Assembly (NCBI GenBank): GCA_019247775.1 | Contig: JAFBAN010000059.1 | Location: forward strand, 1-38,661 | DNA length: 38,661 nt | Direction: 5' to 3' | From: Chitinophagaceae bacterium | GTDB lineage: Bacteria > Bacteroidota > Bacteroidia > Chitinophagales > Chitinophagaceae | Translations under genes and position numbers: made by a program | In this document: positions 14,901 to 21,620 of the stretch, one piece after another | Layout: every line of letters begins with the position of its first letter | Numbering within the stretch: position 1 is the stretch's first letter | The notes under the pieces: model-generated | Seen by the model: only the letters and a program-made list of their open reading frames with translations | Told to the model about the DNA's origin: nothing | Database searches by the model: none

Positions 14901-16095
14901 CCGCCATCACCGGGTCATTCCCGTTCACGCCGGAAGAGCCCAGCAGCCCCCGACCCAGGTTGTCTTTCTGAAAATTGCCCGTGCTTTCATTGAACCCGTA
15001 CTGGTAAAACACATCGTGCATGATATTATTCCAGTAGAACAGGTTATCGATGGCGAAACGCCTGTTGACCGTGGCGGTCGGCTGCAGGTTTGGATTGGGC
15101 GTATTGTCGAAGGTAAGCACCGTTCCCTGGGTGGAAGAGGTATCCGCCCGGCCGGGCTGATTGAGATTGAGACTATCATCGTAGGCAAAAACATTATTGC
15201 CGCGGGTATAATTATAGTTGCTCACGCCATCGTAATGCCATCCGTTGGTAGTAGCGTTATTGGAGGCGCCTGCTTTTTTCCATGGGTCCGTTTCTATCTG
15301 GGAGGCTCCCGAAAACGGGCTTTCCATTGGAAAAGGGATAACCCGGTACGATGCAGAAGTGGTCGTGGCCGGCGGTGGTGGAGCGGCAAAATTTACAGGC
15401 CTTTTTTCCTGCAGGAAGTTGAACGGTAGTTTCCAATTTTTCTCCTGGTTCTCTGCCGAACCAGGCGCCCGCACATTATCGTACAGCGTGTAATTGAGCA
15501 GACCTATGATCTCGCCATGATGGGCATCTACCCGCACAGCCCAGTAGTCTGGCGTACCAAGTACATCTATGCTGATATTCCAGGCCAGGTGCAGCACGCT
15601 GTCTTTGTCCAGGGCCCAGATCAGTTCGGCGCTGATCGGCTGTCTGGCGATACCCGAAGGGGCAACGACCATTGTTTTATCTGAGGGATACCTGTCCTCA
15701 ACCACGGCTAATGTTGCGGGAGAAGGCAGCTCAAGGTATTTTGCGGCCAGGGCGATAGCTGCAACAGCAGTCAATGTTGGCTCGGAAGCGGGTGCGCGAT
15801 CCGCGATATTCGGGATGAAAGTGCTCCGCGAAGATTGCAGGATATTGTCCCTGAACACACTGGTGTTTACCGCATTGAACACCCTGATCCCCTTGAATCG
15901 CTGTTCCAGGTTGATAAACTGAAGCCTGGTTTGCTGGTCGAAATACGCCGTTTTAACAGGCGCAGTTTCATCTGATGTCTCCGAGCCCGACCGAAGGGTA
16001 GCAGCCATCTGTTTTATAGCGGGATCCTCCAGCGTTTGCGCGGAAACACAATAAGCCAGTCCCAATAAACCTAATACGCTGAGAAGTTTTTTCAT
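11953..16095 (-). CDS. Secreted M36 (fungalysin) metallopeptidase with PA, Ig-like repeats and T9SS tail
   Basis: The 1380-residue product is a secreted zinc endopeptidase. The order is: signal peptide (1-19, ending CVSAQ); FTP-like propeptide (about 50-200); M36 catalytic domain with HEYGH at about residues 591-595 and downstream EGWSDY (about 618) giving the third ligand; an inserted protease-associated (PA) domain at about 462-565; six Ig-like modules at about 818-1295, five of which carry a G(N/Y)QWY motif; and a T9SS type A sorting domain from about 1303 (WIVFPNPVSAG...IKQ). The T9SS tail predicts export across the outer membrane and surface anchoring or release. It heads a likely two-gene unit with a lipoprotein. 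A TTG-N20-TAGGTTTG promoter lies 19-49 bp upstream of the ATG. Confidence 0.95.
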   Translation of the reverse strand: MKKLLSVLGLLGLAYCVSAQTLEDPAIKQMAATLRSGSETSDETAPVKTAYFDQQTRLQFINLEQRFKGIRVFNAVNTSVFRDNILQSSRSTFIPNIADRAPASEPTLTAVAAIALAAKYLELPSPATLAVVEDRYPSDKTMVVAPSGIARQPISAELIWALDKDSVLHLAWNISIDVLGTPDYWAVRVDAHHGEIIGLLNYTLYDNVRAPGSAENQEKNWKLPFNFLQEKRPVNFAAPPPPATTTSASYRVIPFPMESPFSGASQIETDPWKKAGASNNATTNGWHYDGVSNYNYTRGNNVFAYDDSLNLNQPGRADTSSTQGTVLTFDNTPNPNLQPTATVNRRFAIDNLFYWNNIMHDVFYQYGFNESTGNFQKDNLGRGLLGSSGVNGNDPVMAEAQDGSGVGNANFNTPPDGQPGRMQMYLFNSVTGKPLTVNSPASLAKAYVSPESAFSLNNQLARKGSITGDLVLYNDDASGTVNYACNAPFNNISGKIAMIARGGPSGCTAFISKVKNAQLAGAIAVIVADNTINGTPGIMGGTDNSIVIPAVMVSRTDGLAFINALNAGQTINVTLTAPIQFDGDVDNGVIAHEYGHGISNRLTGTGSTCLANYEQGGEGWSDYIAMMMTTDWSKAKLTDGALPKAMGAYVSSQQAGGAGLRTYPYSTDMSINPHTYANVSNNGSYPRTDNNGNKIITATEVHYIGEIWCSAIWDMTWNIIEQEGSINANIYDANGSGGNVKALRLVVMGMQLQGCSPGFLDARNAILKADSILFNYAHKCAIWRAFARRGMGLSAVQGSSNNTTDQTAAFDVPKITISNVNLSGFPLGGICAGTNFTFTATPVNGGPSPQYQWTRNGVNEAGATGVSYTTNKLNDKDTIRCILTTSAACPASPTVTSAATIVTVLPSPAISITPAGPVSFCAGDSATLNSAAATGNQWYLNGSLIAGASNAKLLVKAAGNYTDSLTGSNGCKAGNPPIIVTVNAVPAVPAITTASGANSICSGDSLKLNSSVTSGNQWYRNDTLLAGAVNSFYITKIPGIYKDSVTNSSGCRSGSAAVTVTVSALPPTPVISASGATAVCPGKTLVLTSSAATGNQWYRDGAAITGATATTYTASAAGIYTLIAANAAGCFSAVSTGILLTAATPPATPTITAAGATSFCNGSSVVLNASTAAGYQWYKDATLINGAQGASYTAAAAGNYTVQVSGANGCTAVSSGTTITVNTPSAPVISQRADTLFSSAATGNQWYLNGNALTGATGQAYKLLNSGTYTVKYTDALGCVSALSAPFSVVITALSNTTLNNKDWIVFPNPVSAGLLHIRRNGAASATTVTAQIVDASGQVKGEQRFANNLTWNINKLASGNYWLRIIDKKNVAVYSFIKQ
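12356..13545 (-). repeat. Tandem Ig-module repeats within the M36 gene
   Basis: The DNA encoding QWY (plus-strand words TACCACTGG or TACCATTGG) recurs at 12356, 12563, 12803, 13040 and 13280, a spacing of 207-240 bp, with a weaker sixth copy near 13537. These are protein-domain repeats, kept similar enough at DNA level to allow recombination that changes module number. Confidence 0.75.
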
Positions 16096-16113
16096 GATCC
16101 TGAATTAACACCA

Positions 16114-16144
16114 CAAACCTAAACAGGCACCTAAGCCACAGCAA
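16114..16144 (-). promoter_or_regulatory. Canonical -33/-7 promoter of the M36 metallopeptidase gene
   Basis: On the minus strand, TTG (16142-16144) is separated by 20 nt from TAGGTTTG (16114-16121), a full match to TAnnTTTG. The ATG at 16095 follows after 18 nt, giving a short leader of about a dozen bases. Confidence 0.6.
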
Positions 16145-16258
16145 TAGTTAATTTATACCATCCGGATTTCAGGATATTGGGCTTGCCGGGAGCGGAAGTA
16201 AAATAACGAGATTTCAGCAGTCTGCAAACAGGCGGGCATCCCCCCTTTAAATTTAACA

Positions 16259-16287
16259 GGCCCGGTCGGCATCCTGCCAACCGGGCC
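16259..16287 (-). terminator. Hairpin terminator after the S9 peptidase gene
   Basis: Arms 16259-16266 and 16280-16287 (GGCCCGGT/ACCGGGCC) form a perfect 8-bp stem, with an inner GGC/GCC pairing. On the minus strand it lies 19 nt past the S9 peptidase stop. Only an interrupted T-rich stretch follows, so it may be a weak or factor-assisted terminator. Confidence 0.45.
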
Positions 16288-16306
16288 TGCCAGTAAGGAA
16301 TACGCC

Positions 16307-18772
16307 CTATTTCAACAGGTTTGTATTGAACAGTTTAAGGATCCGCTTGTATTCATCCGTCCAGCTGCTGGGCTCCACAAAGCCATGATCTTCTACAGGA
16401 TAAGCGGCCAGCTCCCAATTGTCTTTTCCCAGTTCGATCAGCTTCTGCTGCAGGCGAACCACATCCTGGAAATTCACATTAACATCCACCATACCATGGC
16501 AGATCAGAAGATGATTCTTTAATCCCGCGGCATAATTAATGGGTGAGGATTTAGCATAGGCCAGACTATCATTATACGGCTCATTCAGGATATTCGATGT
16601 ATAGCCATGATTATAATGCGCCCAGTCGGTAACCGGTCTCAGCGCAGCGCCGGCTTTGAAAACGTCAGGCGTGGTGAACAGGGCCATAAGCGTTATAAAT
16701 CCGCCATAGCTGCCGCCGTACAGACCAATGCGGTTCGGGTCGATCCCGTATTTATCCACGAGCAATTTCGCGCCGTCCACATGATCTTCCAGGTCCTTGC
16801 CGCCCATGAAACGGTAGATGCCGGTCCTCCAGTCGCGGCCATAGCCGCTGCTGGCGCGATAGTCAATATCCAGCACCGTATACCCCAGGTCGGTAAGCAG
16901 GTTATTGAACATATACTCACGGAAATAGGAACTCCACCAGTAATGTACATTTTGCAGGTATCCCGCCCCATGGACGAATAACACCGCTGCATTATTTTTT
17001 TTGCCGTTTGCCGGCTGATAGATCCTTGCATACACAGGCTGACCATCGCGCGCAGGAAAGCTGATCACTTCAGGATCTCTCCAGGGGTATTGTTTGAATT
17101 CGCTGCTCATCGCAAGATTGGTAACCTGGACGGGCTTTTTACCCGGCGCATTTTCCTGCACATACAGCTCCCAAGGTTTGTTGCTGTAAGAATACCGGTA
17201 AGCGATCCATTTTTCATCGGGCGACATGTTCACTTCATATCCCCCGTCCATCGTAGTGATCTTTTCTTTTTTGGTGCCGTCCACTTTCATCCTGTACCAG
17301 TTCTGTTTGCCGGGATGTTCTTCGTTCGTAACCAGGTAAAACATTTGCTTATTGCGGCTCAGTTCCACACTCTGCACTTCATATTTGCCCGAGGTCAACG
17401 CGGTTTTGGTATGCGTATTCAGGTCGTAACTGTAGAGGTGTGAATAGCCGCTGGCTTCACTCTGGAAATAAAAAGTATGGTCGTTGATCCAGTTGATGCG
17501 TGAACCAAAACCGCCGCCGCCCACGCCCGGACCGCCAACCCAGGCTTCATCACGCTGCCTGTCGAGCGGCAGCAATTTGCCCGTAGCAGCATCCAGCTGC
17601 ATGATCCACCTGTCCTTATTGTCCTGCGAACGGATATCCACCACAGCATAACTGCCCTCTTCATTCCAGTATGGGCCGGAGATCAGGACCCCTCTCGGAA
17701 CGGCCCTGCGGTTCGCGAATTTTTTCGGATAATCTTTTACATAGTCCGGCGCATCTGTAATTCCGGGGATAGAATCTATTGCAACCAGCATCACCGTATC
17801 TCTTGTGCGGTCATAGACATAAAAATCATAACGGCCCAGCGGCGCGCCCACTTTTGTTCTGCCGGGAATATCTGTCGTATACCCGCTCTCCGTTACATAG
17901 TCGGGAACAATGGTACCTTTCTGGGATGCCGGCGCCTGGTACAACCGGTAACTCACAAAGCGCGCATCCGGACTGATCTGCAATCCCTGTATGGTCTTAT
18001 CTCCGATACCGATCGTTCTCAATGTATCGCCGTCGCGATGCGATTTCAGGAATGCATCCCGCTGTTCGCGTTTTAACTTCCGGTCGCGCAGCACATTGAA
18101 CAGGTCCTGCTGTTCCTGCTGCAGCCATTGGTCCTGGCCGCCTTCTGTAGCGGCTGTTCTGGGTGGGCCTCCGAAATTGCCGCCGCCGCCGCCGCCACGA
18201 TTACCGCCACCGAAATTGCCACCACCGCCGCCACGCCCGCCCTGGCCGCCGCCTGCCGGAGCAGCAGATTCGGCAGAGCGTGTGATATTGGTGAGCTGGA
18301 TCGTTGCGCCCGTTTTCGTATTCCAGCCATACAGGTTCTGACTGCGGGTATACACCAGCCATTCATCTTTCAGAATAAATCGCGGTGATGATTCGAAGTC
18401 TTCGGTCTGGGTAATGCGCGTGGTCTTATTCGATTTGATATCGAGCAGATAAAGATCGCCGCGGTATACATAAGCCATTTGCGAAAAATTGCTGTTGTAC
18501 ACACCGTTCGCTGCCGCACCAATGCGCTGCGATTCCAGATAACCTACCGGCTGCGGCTCTCCCCCATTCACAGGATAACTATAAATCGAATCTGAAATAT
18601 TGTTTTTGGGATTCCAGTAGAACAGCACACTGCGGCTGTCCTGCGACCAGGAAATATTGGAAGGAGAAGTGCCGATCCATTTCGGATCGCGCATGATCTT
18701 TTCTACGGTAAGTGTCTGGCTGTTTACAAGCGTAGTGGCAAATACAAATAAGATCAACAGGCGTATTTTCAT
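16307..18772 (-). CDS. S9-family prolyl oligopeptidase / DPP-IV-like peptidase
   Basis: The 821-residue product has a signal peptide (about 1-18), a beta-propeller region (about 40-560) and a C-terminal alpha/beta hydrolase domain. The catalytic triad is visible: Ser688 in GGSYGG, Asp763 in HGMVDVN and His796 in EDHGFVEP. S9 enzymes of this type cut dipeptides or short peptides, often after Pro or Ala, in the periplasm or at the surface. The propeller is interrupted at about residues 171-203 by an insert made almost wholly of G, N, F and R in GGGGNFGG-like units, which is not part of the usual fold. A TAGATTTA sequence upstream is an imperfect -7 box. It could digest peptides released by the neighbouring M36 enzyme (inference). 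Confidence 0.93.
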   Translation of the reverse strand: MKIRLLILFVFATTLVNSQTLTVEKIMRDPKWIGTSPSNISWSQDSRSVLFYWNPKNNISDSIYSYPVNGGEPQPVGYLESQRIGAAANGVYNSNFSQMAYVYRGDLYLLDIKSNKTTRITQTEDFESSPRFILKDEWLVYTRSQNLYGWNTKTGATIQLTNITRSAESAAPAGGGQGGRGGGGGNFGGGNRGGGGGGNFGGPPRTAATEGGQDQWLQQEQQDLFNVLRDRKLKREQRDAFLKSHRDGDTLRTIGIGDKTIQGLQISPDARFVSYRLYQAPASQKGTIVPDYVTESGYTTDIPGRTKVGAPLGRYDFYVYDRTRDTVMLVAIDSIPGITDAPDYVKDYPKKFANRRAVPRGVLISGPYWNEEGSYAVVDIRSQDNKDRWIMQLDAATGKLLPLDRQRDEAWVGGPGVGGGGFGSRINWINDHTFYFQSEASGYSHLYSYDLNTHTKTALTSGKYEVQSVELSRNKQMFYLVTNEEHPGKQNWYRMKVDGTKKEKITTMDGGYEVNMSPDEKWIAYRYSYSNKPWELYVQENAPGKKPVQVTNLAMSSEFKQYPWRDPEVISFPARDGQPVYARIYQPANGKKNNAAVLFVHGAGYLQNVHYWWSSYFREYMFNNLLTDLGYTVLDIDYRASSGYGRDWRTGIYRFMGGKDLEDHVDGAKLLVDKYGIDPNRIGLYGGSYGGFITLMALFTTPDVFKAGAALRPVTDWAHYNHGYTSNILNEPYNDSLAYAKSSPINYAAGLKNHLLICHGMVDVNVNFQDVVRLQQKLIELGKDNWELAAYPVEDHGFVEPSSWTDEYKRILKLFNTNLLK

Positions 18773-18874
18773 CAGTGCAGTTTTTTGGAACTATAAATCT
18801 AATGAAAGATCAGACAGATCATTTTGAATTGGTCGTTCTAATTCAAAATTTAAAAATTCAGAATTTAAAAATAG

Positions 18875-19444
18875 CTACTTGTAGTAATTGTTGGATTCGA
18901 TCTCTTCCCGCACTTTTTCTTCCACGAGGTAGCGGATGCTTTTTCCGGCCTTGATGGTATTGCGGATTTCCGTAGCGGAGATATCGAGCATCGGCGCGTC
19001 CAGGATAATGGTATTGGCGTGCCAGGTATCGGTTATCTCAAAGCCGGGGCGTTTGTAAATGATGAACGGGTAATTGCCGACCAGCAACTCGAAATTTTTC
19101 CAATTCGGAAGGTTCCGGAAACTGTCGCTGCCGATGATGATGGAAAATTCGTGCTGCGGATATTTTTCCTGCAGGTAGGCGAGGGTATCGATGGTATAGG
19201 AGGGGCGGGGTAACTTGAATTCAACATCCGATGCTTTGAGCCGCTGATCATCCTCCACTGCCAGGCGTACCAGGTGCAGCCGGTGGTATTCATTCAGCAG
19301 TGCCGAAGATGGTTTTAGCGGATTTTGCGGCGATACAACAAACCAGACCTGTTGCAGATCAGTATGGCCGGCCACATAACTGCCGATGATCAGGTGACCG
19401 ATATGAATGGGATTGAAGGAGCCGAAATAAAGGCCAACTTTCAT
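18875..19444 (-). CDS. nadD: Nicotinate-nucleotide adenylyltransferase
   Basis: The 189-residue product joins nicotinate mononucleotide to AMP from ATP in NAD synthesis, in the cytoplasm. The nucleotidyltransferase signature GSFNPIHIGH is at residues 8-17. The family's other marks are IIGSDSFRNLPNW in the middle and the C-terminal ISATEIRNTI. Length and motif spacing are normal. It starts 15 bp after the stop of a feoA-like gene on the same strand, so the two probably share a transcript. Confidence 0.96.
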   Translation of the reverse strand: MKVGLYFGSFNPIHIGHLIIGSYVAGHTDLQQVWFVVSPQNPLKPSSALLNEYHRLHLVRLAVEDDQRLKASDVEFKLPRPSYTIDTLAYLQEKYPQHEFSIIIGSDSFRNLPNWKNFELLVGNYPFIIYKRPGFEITDTWHANTIILDAPMLDISATEIRNTIKAGKSIRYLVEEKVREEIESNNYYK

Positions 19445-19459
19445 GCAACTTGTTGATAA

Positions 19460-19687
19460 TCAATTTGTTTCAACAAAAATACTGTATGCCTCATTGAGGC
19501 GGAGACTAAGATGATAACCCGATACTGCGATGGAGATCGGGTCACCGAGCGGGGCCACCTGTTCCACCCGAACCGATTCGCCGGGTATGCAGCCCATTTC
19601 CATCAGTTTGATAAAGATCTCGTCCTTTTCGAAAGAGTGGATCACCGCTTCCTGGCCTGCTGTCAATTCTGATAACCGTTTCATCAT
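19460..19687 (-). CDS. feoA: FeoA-family protein
   Basis: The 75-residue product has the SH3-like FeoA fold pattern: LSELTAGQEAVI, then IFIKLMEMGCIPGESVRVEQ, then PLGDPISIAVSGYHLSLRL. FeoA is a small cytoplasmic partner of the ferrous iron transporter FeoB. No feoB is present in this window; instead nadD follows 15 bp downstream. Two adjacent ATGs allow starts at 19687 or 19684. The upstream region has an inverted repeat (19689-19718) around a TACCTTTA box, which could be regulatory. Confidence 0.88.
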   Translation of the reverse strand: MMKRLSELTAGQEAVIHSFEKDEIFIKLMEMGCIPGESVRVEQVAPLGDPISIAVSGYHLSLRLNEAYSIFVETN

Positions 19688-19688
19688 C

Positions 19689-19718
19689 GCCTCGAATAAT
19701 ATTTAAAGGTAACGAGGC
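19689..19718. promoter_or_regulatory. Inverted repeat GCCTCG-N18-CGAGGC before feoA
   Basis: Arms 19689-19694 and 19713-19718 are perfect inverted copies around an AT-rich centre that contains TACCTTTA (minus strand), one base off the -7 consensus. It lies directly upstream of feoA and in the 77-bp divergent region with ybeY. A role in control is possible but unproven. Confidence 0.3.
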
Positions 19719-19764
19719 TGCTTGCGTTTTTGTTACGAATTTTGGAGGAATACATTAATTCTCA

Positions 19765-20196
19765 ATGCCCAAGGTCTATTTCCATGCTGCAGACGCCACT
19801 ATTCCTCTTAAAGGAAGGACAGCGGTAAAATCTTTTATCGAAACGATCTTCAAAAAAGAGCGGACTGCCCTGGGCAGTATCAGCTATATTTTCTGCGCTG
19901 ACAGCTACCTGCTCCAGATCAACCAGGATTTTCTTTCGCACGATTACTATACCGACATTATTACGTTTAACCTCGCCGAACCCGGCCATCCGGTTGAAGC
20001 TGAGATCTATATCAGTGTAGACCGCGTCCGTGACAACGCCGCGAACCTGGGCCAATCATACAGAAGTGAGCTTTTACGCGTAGTCTTCCACGGCGCTCTG
20101 CATTTGTGCGGGTACCGCGACAAAAAGAAAAGTGAAATAACAATCATGCGGCAGAAAGAAGACCAATATTTGCGTTTATTCGAAAAAAATAATTGA
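19765..20196 (+). CDS. ybeY: Endoribonuclease YbeY (rRNA maturation factor)
   Basis: The 143-residue product is a metal-dependent RNase used in 16S rRNA 3' maturation and ribosome quality control. The metal motif is HGALHLCGYRD: His109, His113 and Asp119, matching the family pattern H-x3-H-x5-H except that the third ligand is Asp. Upstream it has NQDFLSHDYYTDIITFNL, the usual substrate-binding block containing TDIITF. Length is normal. The gene's TGA overlaps the ATG of the following CAP-domain gene, a sign of translational coupling. Confidence 0.95.
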   Translation: MPKVYFHAADATIPLKGRTAVKSFIETIFKKERTALGSISYIFCADSYLLQINQDFLSHDYYTDIITFNLAEPGHPVEAEIYISVDRVRDNAANLGQSYRSELLRVVFHGALHLCGYRDKKKSEITIMRQKEDQYLRLFEKNN

Positions 20197-20858
20197 TGCG
20201 CCGGTTCTTGCTTGCTTTTATACTGATCATCCCCTTTCTGGCTCATAGCCAGATGGCCAGTATTGAACTGGTTGTCAAGCCCGTACCATTGCCCGTTACC
20301 CTCGATACCGCGGTGATCCGCTTTAACGAGTCCCAGACAGGATACAATAACCTTTCTGACGCCTCGAAAGAGTTCTATTACTATATCAATTACGGCCGGT
20401 CCAATCCTCAAAAGTTCTGGGACAGTATCGTGAAACCTATCCTTCGTGCTTTCCCTAATCTGAAAGGGCCGGAAGCCGAGAGTTTGTATTCCGATATGAT
20501 CCGTTCGGGCTCACTTTCCATGTTAGCCCTGAACCCATCGCTGATCCGGACGGCCCAGTTGCACGCAAGGGATATCGGCGGTAAGCATGCCCCACCGAGC
20601 CATACAAGCACCGATGGCACCGATTTCAGTTCGCGGATGCGCAACATCGGCATCAAGACCTGCGCCAATGAAAACATTGCGATAAGCAGTCAGAGCACTA
20701 TACTTTCTGTGCTTTTGCTATACCTGGATATCGGTTTACCAGATAAAGGCCACCGAAAATCCCTGTTGGATGGCCGCTTAAAAGAGACCGGTATCGGCTC
20801 GGCACCTTACGGAAAAGATCAGACATTCTTCGTACAAGACTTATCCTGTACACAATAG
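20196..20858 (+). CDS. Secreted CAP-domain (SCP/PR-1-like) protein
   Basis: The 220-residue product has a signal peptide (about residues 1-19, ending AHSQ) and a CAP domain over most of its length. Landmark residues are His136 (in PSHTSTDGTDF), Glu159 (in CANENI) and His186 (in GHRKSLLDG), matching the conserved cavity of bacterial CAP proteins. The function of bacterial CAP proteins is mostly unknown; some are linked to the cell surface. The ATG at 20196 overlaps the ybeY stop codon (TGATG), which decides the start and implies co-translation. The link with ybeY is positional; I know of no functional reason for it. Confidence 0.85.
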   Translation: MRRFLLAFILIIPFLAHSQMASIELVVKPVPLPVTLDTAVIRFNESQTGYNNLSDASKEFYYYINYGRSNPQKFWDSIVKPILRAFPNLKGPEAESLYSDMIRSGSLSMLALNPSLIRTAQLHARDIGGKHAPPSHTSTDGTDFSSRMRNIGIKTCANENIAISSQSTILSVLLLYLDIGLPDKGHRKSLLDGRLKETGIGSAPYGKDQTFFVQDLSCTQ

Positions 20859-20943
20859 GTTCCACGAGTCACTGTTTCTAACGGAAACATAGATTTGCAA
20901 ACGTTCCACGAATCACTGTTTCTGCCGGAAACATTATTTTTGC
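20859..20943 (+). promoter_or_regulatory. Tandem 40-bp direct repeat, each copy with a -7 box and a palindrome
   Basis: Copy 1 (20859-20898) and copy 2 (20903-20943) share GTTCCACGA(G/A)TCACTGTTTC and GGAAACAT, and both end in a TAnnTTTGC box: TAGATTTG at 20890-20897 and TATTTTTG at 20935-20942. Each also contains GTTTC-N5-GAAAC. They differ at only a few positions and one indel. No TTG is present at -33. The arrangement looks like a duplicated promoter/operator module placed right before the HNH-like gene at 20946. Confidence 0.7.
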
Positions 20944-20945
20944 TG

Positions 20946-21560
20946 ATGGCCAGAAAGAAATGGACTCCCCAGACCGAGATAACCGATTCCCTGCTCAAAT
21001 TCCGTGAGAAACGAAAATGGCAATTAAGTTATCGCCGCTATGTGCTCGAGCGCATGTCCTGCGAAAGCTATGCTCCGTATTTCGGACTTGATATCGAAAC
21101 GCTTAGGCGTTGGTTTGAGCTCCAGTTTACCGGAGACCTCAATTGGGACAATTTCGCCAAAGCCTGGCAGTTCGACCATGTTGTTCCGGCTACCTACTTT
21201 GATTTTTCAAAGGAGGAAGACCTGGTGCTTTGCTGGAGTTTTATCAATATGCGGATAGAAAAGATCTCTGTTAATAAAAGCCATGGACACCGGGTAGATG
21301 TGCTGGCGGTAAGGGCCTATTTCGCAGACCTCTATGAAAAAACCGGGTTTTCGCTTTGCCAGAAAATGCTGGAAAAGATCAAAGAAATAGAGATCGCAAA
21401 TATTGAGTCGAATTCCGCTATCGAACAATTCATAGTCGAAAATCGAACCCTGCTCGAAAATATCGCTGCCTTCTCACACGAGGAGTTTAACCGGCTGAAT
21501 CAGGGGATTTCACCCAGCGATATTTTGCTAGAAAGAGAAATACTTAAAAAGTTCGGTTAA
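20946..21560 (+). CDS. HNH-like (His-Me finger) domain protein
   Basis: The 204-residue product has no signal peptide. Its centre (about residues 75-115) reads WQFDHVVPATYFDF, then LVLCWSFINMRIEK, then NKSHGH. This resembles the DH...P...N layout of HNH nucleases of the type often written WDIDHIIP...NLQPL, so a DNA- or RNA-cutting role is possible but not certain. The N-terminus is basic (KFREKRKWQLSYRRY). The last 60 residues are helical and acidic. The chosen ATG (20946) begins MARKKWTPQ; it lies 3 nt after a TAnnTTTG box, so the mRNA may be leaderless from that box or carry a leader of about 40 nt from the upstream copy. I do not recognise a named family. Confidence 0.7.
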   Translation: MARKKWTPQTEITDSLLKFREKRKWQLSYRRYVLERMSCESYAPYFGLDIETLRRWFELQFTGDLNWDNFAKAWQFDHVVPATYFDFSKEEDLVLCWSFINMRIEKISVNKSHGHRVDVLAVRAYFADLYEKTGFSLCQKMLEKIKEIEIANIESNSAIEQFIVENRTLLENIAAFSHEEFNRLNQGISPSDILLEREILKKFG

Positions 21561-21608
21561 TCCGGAACCGCAGGATCGGGCTTTCAATTCCCGTTGTTCA
21601 ATCTCAAG

Positions 21609-21616
21609 TATCTTTG
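21609..21616 (+). promoter_or_regulatory. Putative -7 box of mnmG
   Basis: TATCTTTG matches TAnnTTTG and ends 4 nt before the mnmG ATG (21621). If active, transcription would start at or next to the start codon. No good -33 box is seen. Confidence 0.45.
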
Positions 21617-21620
21617 CAAG

